Positions 58,667-64,000 of a DNA stretch of 64,000 bases are shown here, in pieces (within the stretch, counting starts at the first letter, position 1; every line of letters starts with the position of its first letter). Made by a program: the position numbers and the translations under genes. Below the pieces are notes generated by a model. That model was not told the origin of the DNA. It did not search any database and saw nothing but the letters and a program-made list of their open reading frames with translations. The stretch lies in the NCBI GenBank assembly GCA_041912175.1, contig JAYRNN010000015.1, forward strand, positions 1 to 64,000, given 5' to 3'. Source of the stretch: CAZAGA01 sp041912175 (GTDB lineage Bacteria > Chloroflexota > Anaerolineae > Anaerolineales > UBA4823).

Positions 58667-60925
58667 TTAGCCCTCTTGGGGGCACACATCTGGGCATAGA
58701 TCCGGCCGCAGCACGGTGAAAGTCAGCTCGAACTGGTTCCAGTGCGTCAGACTGGGTGAATTGCATCCGTTCGAAGTGCGCTTCCATGCCCAAAGGCGCA
58801 GCAAGTAAGCGCAGCATTCTGGAAAGTCCGAACCTCGAATGGTGACTTTGTAGTCGCCGCCATACCATTGTGGTCGCGGCGCGCCCTGCAATAATGCGTT
58901 GGCATAATCCGGTCCAACAACAGGGGTCGAATCAGGCATAAATATGCCGGTTCCCGTCCCGATGTAGAAGGATTGCGATACGCCATATTCAAAGCGCATC
59001 CAGTACGCCTCTAGATGCCCGTCCTCGAGCGTAGTCGGGCAGGTCACACTGAAGTGGATGGTCAGCGTGTCGTCTGGATCCAGGCGCACGATGTCACAAG
59101 CATTGATGCAGATCTCGTCCACCTGGCCTTCATTCTTGCATACTTTGCGAATGTAAGCATCTGGTTCATCGGTGCATTGGTGAATGATGGTGCACGGGTG
59201 GGCCGGGGTGGGCAGCGGGTGGTTCGAACCCTGGTTGTCCAGCCGGATGTAGACCATTTCAGCCGAAGTCTGGCCGCAGGTTGGCAAGATGCGTTCACTG
59301 GACATGATCAGGTTATCAGCAGCATCTGTGGCATAGCCAACAAAGCGTAAATGATATAAGCCATCTGGCGTCAAGCCCAGGTTCGCCAGGGTGTCAAAGA
59401 TGAACAGGGTGTCGTAATCATTCCAGATTACGGCGCCCCCAAAGCGTGGAATAGCCGGATGCAGATCCTCATAGTGCCTGCGGGTGACGATCACCATTTG
59501 CCCGTTCTTTAGCCCAGGCGAGAAATCCCCGGCCGGCACTGGCGTCATCGCCGCCCCGTTCCAATAACTGCGCCCGTAGCCTCCAAAGGCAGGGATCGGC
59601 AGATCGGAAAAAGCGCCGCCGTTGAACGAGTATTGCACCTTAAAGTAATCTACGTCCCAACCTACAGCACCGCGCATGCGTAGTGCGCCATAGAAGGGAC
59701 GATCTTGTCGGGTAGCTGTGTAAGAATAACCGCGTAAATCCGGCGGGCCGGCGGTAACGCCGATCTGATCTGTGGGTACACAATGCACCCAGGTAAGCTT
59801 CAAGCATTCGGGGCACTCTGGGTCACGGCAGCTCGGGATGCAGCAAGCCTTATTATTGGCCAACAAGGTGACGTTTAAACTGGTTGGTATATCCCAGCGT
59901 GTCTGTGCGTTGGTCTCGGTATAGATTTCATTGACGCTGCCGTTGCAGGGTTGAGTGACCCTGAAGACGATGTCAGGAGCGCAATCGCCCCAGTTCGGCC
60001 ACCATGGCCAGACATGCAGAGCTTCCAGCTCTGGGGAACGCGGCAAAACCTGCATCAGCGCCTCGGCTGAGACCGGCGCGCCTATGTCGGCCATCTCTGG
60101 CAAGGCGGTTCTGTTCATGGCAGCTGAGCTTAAAAGCTTTCCAGGCATGGAGGCGGAAGTATCCAGGAAGCTTTGGAGGAAAGTCGGATCTGGGTCGGGA
60201 GGCGGCGGTCCCGGAGGAAACGGGATTTCCGCAGTCGCCATCAACTCACGGATGCGACGGAGTACATCTGGATCGATTGTCCATACGCGCTCCAACCAGG
60301 GGTAAAAGCGCAGGCAGCACCAGGTAAACGTGAATGTAAAAGTACCGTCGATGGCGGTCACCGCGCTGCCAATCAGATCACGGCTGCACCACCACAAGAA
60401 GCAATCCACATCATAAATGTCAACCTTAGCGCCAGGTACAGCCTCATCGCACCAGCGCCAGCGGTGATGGATAGGGTCCCATTCCCAATGCCGGCACACC
60501 ACCCGGCCGCGGATGGTATACGTGCGACAGCAAAATACCCAACACAGGTAGAGGCGCGGTTCGACCAACAGCGTGCCCAGGTTGAGCTGCGCCTTTTGTG
60601 GCTTGCCGCGTTTTGCTTCTCCTTCGTCTGGCTGCTTTTTCGTATCGCTGATTTCCACGGCCATACTGAAGGTCTCCAGACCGAAAAACTCTCGATCTGC
60701 GACGTTCGGTCCTACGAAAATCGTCGGCGGGCAGGGGCGGCGGCCGATCGGTAGCTCAAAATCTAATCCAAATGGTATGAGCCGTTCTTTATAACTTGCC
60801 GGCTTGACCACTGTCGAACCCAATACTTCGCCCTCCCTGGCGAGTACCACTCTCAAATCTAAATCTGATTTAAAATCGCCTTCTGCTATCTGTCTTAGAT
60901 CTAAAGTACCCTCAATTCTAGCCAT
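58667..60925 (-). CDS. Large cysteine- and tryptophan-rich protein, unknown function
   Basis: A 752-residue protein with no signal peptide (MARIEGTLDLRQIAEGDFKS). It has more than 30 Cys, many in pairs (VFCCRTY, KACCIPSC, ECCAYL, DPECPECLK), and abundant Trp. Residues 130-215 contain YTIRGRVVCRH through GAKVDIYDVDCF to VTAIDGTFTFTF, the pattern of a carboxypeptidase-regulatory/transthyretin-like domain. A Pro-rich stretch (PFPPGPPPPDPDP) near residue 236 splits the protein. Late segments (DIVRLDPDDTLTIHFSVTC) look like beta-sandwich domains. No enzyme motif is seen. The Cys density in a seemingly unexported protein is unusual. Confidence 0.7.
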   Translation of the reverse strand: MARIEGTLDLRQIAEGDFKSDLDLRVVLAREGEVLGSTVVKPASYKERLIPFGLDFELPIGRRPCPPTIFVGPNVADREFFGLETFSMAVEISDTKKQPDEGEAKRGKPQKAQLNLGTLLVEPRLYLCWVFCCRTYTIRGRVVCRHWEWDPIHHRWRWCDEAVPGAKVDIYDVDCFLWWCSRDLIGSAVTAIDGTFTFTFTWCCLRFYPWLERVWTIDPDVLRRIRELMATAEIPFPPGPPPPDPDPTFLQSFLDTSASMPGKLLSSAAMNRTALPEMADIGAPVSAEALMQVLPRSPELEALHVWPWWPNWGDCAPDIVFRVTQPCNGSVNEIYTETNAQTRWDIPTSLNVTLLANNKACCIPSCRDPECPECLKLTWVHCVPTDQIGVTAGPPDLRGYSYTATRQDRPFYGALRMRGAVGWDVDYFKVQYSFNGGAFSDLPIPAFGGYGRSYWNGAAMTPVPAGDFSPGLKNGQMVIVTRRHYEDLHPAIPRFGGAVIWNDYDTLFIFDTLANLGLTPDGLYHLRFVGYATDAADNLIMSSERILPTCGQTSAEMVYIRLDNQGSNHPLPTPAHPCTIIHQCTDEPDAYIRKVCKNEGQVDEICINACDIVRLDPDDTLTIHFSVTCPTTLEDGHLEAYWMRFEYGVSQSFYIGTGTGIFMPDSTPVVGPDYANALLQGAPRPQWYGGDYKVTIRGSDFPECCAYLLRLWAWKRTSNGCNSPSLTHWNQFELTFTVLRPDLCPDVCPQEG

Positions 60926-61265
60926 CGTTAACTCCTCATTCTGGTCCGCCCTCCTGCCGTAACTAGAGGAAAGCGGTGATCAATGTGGGACGGTGTTCGA
61001 CAATCCGAACACTTCCTGGCGGCAATACCGTTGGCAGATGATTTTATTGTCGCAAATAAATTACACAAAGTCAAGTTAATAATTGGTTAAAAAACATCTT
61101 ATTTATACGATTATAAAATGAATAACGTAGGGGAATCTATTTCTCCGGGTTGCAACCCGGTGCAAAAAGGATCGATAAAACTGGGGTTATCCAGGCCTTT
61201 TTGGACAACCCCTTCGCGAAAACGAAAAAGTGATTTATCAGTGGTTGAGAAAATAGAGATGATTT
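60926..61265. other. 340-base intergenic region with two palindromes
   Basis: A/T-rich from 61040 to 61130. It contains a 16-base perfect palindrome CCGGGTTGCAACCCGG (61145-61160) and a hairpin GGGGTTATCC...GGACAACCCC (61183-61212). The latter has one mismatch and matches the core of the hairpins at 12665 and 14440. It can end the serine hydrolase transcript, whose gene stops at 61266 on the minus strand. No gene is recognised. Confidence 0.6.
61183..61212 (-). terminator. Hairpin of the GGGGYTGTCC family after the serine hydrolase gene
   Basis: Arms GGGGTTATCC and GGACAACCCC with a T-rich loop; one mismatch. It lies about 55 bases downstream of the serine hydrolase stop on the minus strand. 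No T-tract follows directly, so it may be a repeat element rather than an efficient terminator. Confidence 0.5.
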
Positions 61266-62645
61266 CTAGGAATCTGGCAGTCGCGCATGTATTCTTCCCC
61301 CAAAACGCATCCAGGCAATCTGGCCATCTGTGGCGCGTAAAAATTCGCCGTAGGCATCTTTCATCGGTTCATCCAGAGCTATGAATCGGTCTTCGGCGTA
61401 CAGCGCCATGCGTACCGGCGGCGGAGCCTGGGGCGGAGGGCTATCTGGGGTCGGGAAACCGCCTTTCGGGGTATCCTGCAGGATCAGGCCGGCGTCACCC
61501 AAGGTGATTTCAAAAATATCCGCCGCTGCTTCGTACCGTCCTATGTAGGCGCGTAGCGCAGGTTCAGGCAGGACCAATGGAAGCGCTTCCGGCAGGCTTA
61601 GCCCAAGATATTCCTTCGTCGCCAGATCCGCAATTTTGTACGTTAAGGATCCGCCTTCATCGCTGTTCGTGAACACCGCCACGGAGAAATTGCTGGATGG
61701 GACCATTCTCAACAGGGTCACCTGGCCGTTGGCGCCCCCGCCATGCCCGACCCATCGCGTTTGATCGACCGGGGTGATCATCCAACCCAAGCCCATGTGG
61801 TTTAGCCCTGTGGTAGGGAATAGCGGAGTCTGCATCTGAGCCAGGGATGACTGGCTGAGCAGGCGATCTCCAGCCGCGTTCGTCCCATCGCCCATGTGGA
61901 AGCGGGCATAGCGGAACAAATCTCCCATGGTGCAGACAATCCCGCCTACCGGGTGAGCAGCGCGGCCAATCGCCCAGGGCCGGGCGACTTTGGGCTTGCG
62001 GTCGACCACTTCGTGACCGACAGCAAAACGACGCGTGATCACGTCCTCGGCGAAGAAATATGTGTTTTTCAAACCAAGCGGATCCAATACTAACTCTTGC
62101 AGCGCCTGCTCGTAACAGGCGCCTGTCACAACTTCGATGACACGCCCGGCCAGGTAAAATCCGGCGTTGTTGTAGCTCCACACCTGGCCTAGCGGTGTAA
62201 GCTGCTCCAGGTCGGCCATCTTGGCGACCATTTTGGCTAGGGCGTCCTCGCCAGGCCCAAAATCGTTGAAGTAATCTCCGACCCAGCCGCCAGTATGGGT
62301 CAACAGATGTCGCAGAGTCACTTGCTGCGCTACGCTTTCATCCGCCAATGTCAAATCTGGCAAAATGTTACGAACGGGTTTGTCTAATGCCAGCCTGGCC
62401 ATCTCGACCAGGCGCATGATAGCAGTGGCGGTAAAAGTCTTGGTGATCGAGCCGACCTGGAAAAGCGTATCTTCCGTCACCGGCAGCGGATGTTCCAGGT
62501 TAGTCATCCCAAACCCGGCAATCCATTCCCGGTCCTTATATAAGATGCCCACCATCGCTCCTGGGATGGGCAGCCGTGCCATTTCCCTGGCGACTTCGTC
62601 GCAGATCAAAAGAAACTTGTCATTGAGATCGGTTTTTATGCTCAT
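61266..62645 (-). CDS. Serine hydrolase (class C beta-lactamase/PBP4*-like)
   Basis: A 459-residue serine hydrolase. The nucleophile motif S-x-x-K is at residues 66-69 (SITK), the Tyr motif is YNN in WSYNNAGFYLAG, and the third motif is HGGG in WVGHGGGANGQVTLL in place of KTG. This is the pattern of the beta-lactamase-related esterase and peptidase family. The start at 62645 (MSIKTDLNDK) is preferred because AAAAGGA lies upstream. There is no signal peptide, so it acts inside the cell. A C-terminal domain of about 100 residues is typical of the family. The substrate is unknown. Confidence 0.88.
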   Translation of the reverse strand: MSIKTDLNDKFLLICDEVAREMARLPIPGAMVGILYKDREWIAGFGMTNLEHPLPVTEDTLFQVGSITKTFTATAIMRLVEMARLALDKPVRNILPDLTLADESVAQQVTLRHLLTHTGGWVGDYFNDFGPGEDALAKMVAKMADLEQLTPLGQVWSYNNAGFYLAGRVIEVVTGACYEQALQELVLDPLGLKNTYFFAEDVITRRFAVGHEVVDRKPKVARPWAIGRAAHPVGGIVCTMGDLFRYARFHMGDGTNAAGDRLLSQSSLAQMQTPLFPTTGLNHMGLGWMITPVDQTRWVGHGGGANGQVTLLRMVPSSNFSVAVFTNSDEGGSLTYKIADLATKEYLGLSLPEALPLVLPEPALRAYIGRYEAAADIFEITLGDAGLILQDTPKGGFPTPDSPPPQAPPPVRMALYAEDRFIALDEPMKDAYGEFLRATDGQIAWMRFGGRIHARLPDS

Positions 62646-62701
62646 TTTGTTCCTTTTCATTTTTGCAGCATCACGGCGATTGCATCATCGCTTCTCTGCG
62701 A

Positions 62702-62868
62702 TTAGATCAAGACGCGTGAGAGGAATTCTGGCAGGCCGCGTGCACCAGGCCGGAGACGGAATAGCGCCCCGGCGCCGGGGCCCTCCTCGGCCCTGTTCCC
62801 GCCCGCGAGCGCGGTGGTGATATACAACTCGCTCAGATCTGGGTCGCCGAATGTCAGGCTGGATACCT
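62702..62868 (-). pseudogene. C-terminal remnant of an SMP-30/gluconolactonase-like gene
   Basis: Between the GNAT gene and the serine hydrolase gene, one minus-strand frame reads KVSSLTFGDPDLSELYITTA, AGGNRAEE, then GAGALFRLRPGARGLPEF before a stop. This is the C-terminal end of SMP-30/gluconolactonase/LRE proteins, where F-G-G-P-D-x-x-x-L-Y-x-T-T/S-A and G-x-x-G-L-P-E recur. An in-frame TGA precedes it and the upstream part of the gene is missing, cut off where the GNAT gene ends, so only about 55 codons remain. Confidence 0.65.
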
Positions 62869-62876
62869 TTCAGGTT

Positions 62877-63308
62877 TCATTTTTCTAGCGACTTTTTGAA
62901 ATAATAGTTCGTATGTCTTGGCGGGCAATCATCAACGCGTCCGACAAGCTCATAGCCATGCTGCTGGTAGAAACCAGGCGCTTGAAAACTATAACTGCCC
63001 AGGATGATGATGGAACATCCGCGATCGCGCGCTTCTTGTTCGGCTGCGACCAACAATTGCTTTCCCAGGCCTTGTCCTTGCATGTCTGAGCGCACCCATA
63101 AGAATTCAATTTCACACAAGCCGGCCCAGGTATACCCGGAGATGCCGGCAATGATCTCATAATGCTCGCCTCGCAGGAAAATCGCCAGCCCTCGACCATC
63201 AAAGGCGCCGGTCTGTGTCATGTTGTACTGGTTGATTTGTTCTTCGAGAAACCTGAGATCGTCTGGCGCAGGTTCATCTTCTACAACGATGACATGCTTT
63301 TGCATCAA
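62877..63308 (-). CDS. GNAT-family N-acetyltransferase
   Basis: A 143-residue single-domain GNAT protein. The acetyl-CoA loop is QGQGLG in LWVRSDMQGQGLGKQLLVAAEQEARDRGC, and the C-terminal block is SYSFQAPGFYQQHGYELVGRVDDCPPRHTNYYFKKSL. The last part, ending in the GFYxxxGY and P-x-x-H-x-x-Y-Y-F-x-K pattern, resembles acetyltransferases of unknown small-molecule substrate. A promoter-like pair (TTGCCT, 17 bases, TAGAAT) lies about 50 bases upstream on the minus strand. The 3' end abuts the gluconolactonase remnant. Confidence 0.86.
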   Translation of the reverse strand: MMQKHVIVVEDEPAPDDLRFLEEQINQYNMTQTGAFDGRGLAIFLRGEHYEIIAGISGYTWAGLCEIEFLWVRSDMQGQGLGKQLLVAAEQEARDRGCSIIILGSYSFQAPGFYQQHGYELVGRVDDCPPRHTNYYFKKSLEK

Positions 63309-63444
63309 TTGTTTTCTCCTGGCGAACTGAGCGAGAGCACGCTTCTCTCAACTCCCACATTCTACGTCAACTCGATTGGCAAGGCAAGTTTCAAAGCGAT
63401 CAAGCCGCTAAAGTGGATCAGATCCTTCATAAATTCATCCGTGA

Positions 63445-64000
63445 TCAACGGTTCTGATCGGCGCGCGCCCACCAAAGGTAAGTCGCCAACATACCGCCCA
63501 GGGCGGTCAAAAGCACGATCCAATAGCTGATCGCCGGTAAGGGGGTTTTCGCCTGCGCATACAGCCCCGGCACGGCCCAGGGGAAAATTTCACCCCGACC
63601 CACAATCGCGGCCAGGCTGGACATCATCAGCGTCAGTACGGCTGCGCCGACCGGCAGCAAATAGCCCCGCCCCAGGCTGGCGAAAAACGCGAAGGGTGTC
63701 ACGACCAGGATCGACAGGCAGGCGCTGACCAATACCCGTAGGCTGCCTGGCCAGATCACACCCGCTACGCCGCCCGGTATCTGCATGATCGCGCCCATAC
63801 CCAGCCCAGCGCCGAACATGACCACCGTCATTGCGACGCACCAGATTGCGGTGACGATAAATTTTGCCAACAGGATGCTTGCGCGCGGCACAGGTACGGC
63901 AAGCATATCTTTGACTGTGCCGTCGACAAATTCGCGCCCGAACACCCAGCTAATGATCAAGACGAAAAAAATGAACCCGCCGACGGCTGCCAACTGGCCA
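63445..64000 (-). CDS. ABC-2 type transporter permease (partial, runs off the window)
   Basis: The C-terminal 185 residues of a membrane permease. The text SWVFGREFVDGTVKDMLAVPVPRASILLAKFIV matches the block of ABC-2 bacitracin-type permeases (REFxxGTxKxLLxxPVxR). Five hydrophobic segments are visible. The reading frame is open to the window edge, so the N-terminus and probably the ATPase gene lie beyond it. The substrate is unknown. The 135 bases between this gene and the GNAT gene hold only promoter-like sequence. Confidence 0.85.
   Translation of the reverse strand, partial: GQLAAVGGFIFFVLIISWVFGREFVDGTVKDMLAVPVPRASILLAKFIVTAIWCVAMTVVMFGAGLGMGAIMQIPGGVAGVIWPGSLRVLVSACLSILVVTPFAFFASLGRGYLLPVGAAVLTLMMSSLAAIVGRGEIFPWAVPGLYAQAKTPLPAISYWIVLLTALGGMLATYLWWARADQNR

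Overview
The window looks like a chromosomal segment of a Chloroflexota bacterium, most likely of the class Anaerolineae. This rests on gene content and style, not on a marker gene. The signs are lipoproteins with Thr/Pro-rich linkers, RCC1- and WD40-repeat secreted proteins, a secreted protein ending in a YLxLVxR-type tail, a TtuA/TtuB-type tRNA thiolation pair, bacterial F420 genes and many aldehyde-oxidase-type molybdenum hydroxylase genes. There is no rRNA, CRISPR array, prophage or intact insertion sequence.

Layout. 1-4.9 kb: the end of an electron-transfer operon (two-cluster ferredoxin subunit), two tiny proteins (a twin-repeat peptide and a LysM protein), FmdB, a phosphodiesterase-like lipoprotein and a site-2 protease. 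5.08-5.18 kb: a selenocysteine tRNA with its own terminator. 5.2-12.6 kb: HExxH protein, type I glutamine synthetase, small metabolic genes, queuosine salvage/synthesis genes (queF, yhhQ), the tRNA 2-thiolation pair and an MDR oxidoreductase. 12.7-26.8 kb: a minus-strand run with a class III cyclase, a thioesterase and a molybdenum hydroxylase gene set (FAD subunit, 2Fe-2S/Mo fusion, XdhC, FAD/2Fe-2S fusion), interleaved with an M16 protease, a CBS-DHH pyrophosphatase and an orphan protein. 26.9-29.1 kb: glmS preceded by a glmS ribozyme. 29.2-32.8 kb: HepT/MntA toxin-antitoxin pair, a transposase remnant and proBA. 32.8-42.7 kb: surface and secreted proteins (14-repeat RCC1 protein, beta-rich repeat protein, GT39-like membrane protein, M1 peptidase) and an FGE-type lipoprotein gene broken by one amber codon. 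42.8-53.5 kb: a minus-strand run joining an XdhD-type molybdenum hydroxylase, an SsnA-type amidohydrolase, a broken NUDIX gene and a nearly complete F420 tail-building set (Fno, CofE, pyrophosphatase-nitroreductase fusion, CofD, CofC, LLM oxidoreductase). 53.8-64 kb: M20 peptidase, DUF1385 protein, WD40 lipoprotein, phosphodiester glycosidase, a cysteine-rich orphan, a serine hydrolase, a gluconolactonase remnant, a GNAT enzyme and the edge of an ABC-2 permease.

How the parts fit. The tRNA-Sec shows that the organism probably decodes UGA as selenocysteine. The XdhD/SsnA arrangement resembles the clusters known to be tied to labile-selenium molybdenum hydroxylases, so the two observations support a selenium-using lifestyle. 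The F420 genes make, reduce (Fno) and use (LLM) F420. The fused pyrophosphatase-nitroreductase would link removal of the CofC by-product PPi to reduction of dehydro-F420, pointing to the phosphoenolpyruvate route. The clearest regulatory elements are the glmS ribozyme, a promoter plus leader terminator before the RCC1 gene, two apparently leaderless promoters and several bidirectional terminators. Three dispersed hairpins share a GGGGYTGTCC core.
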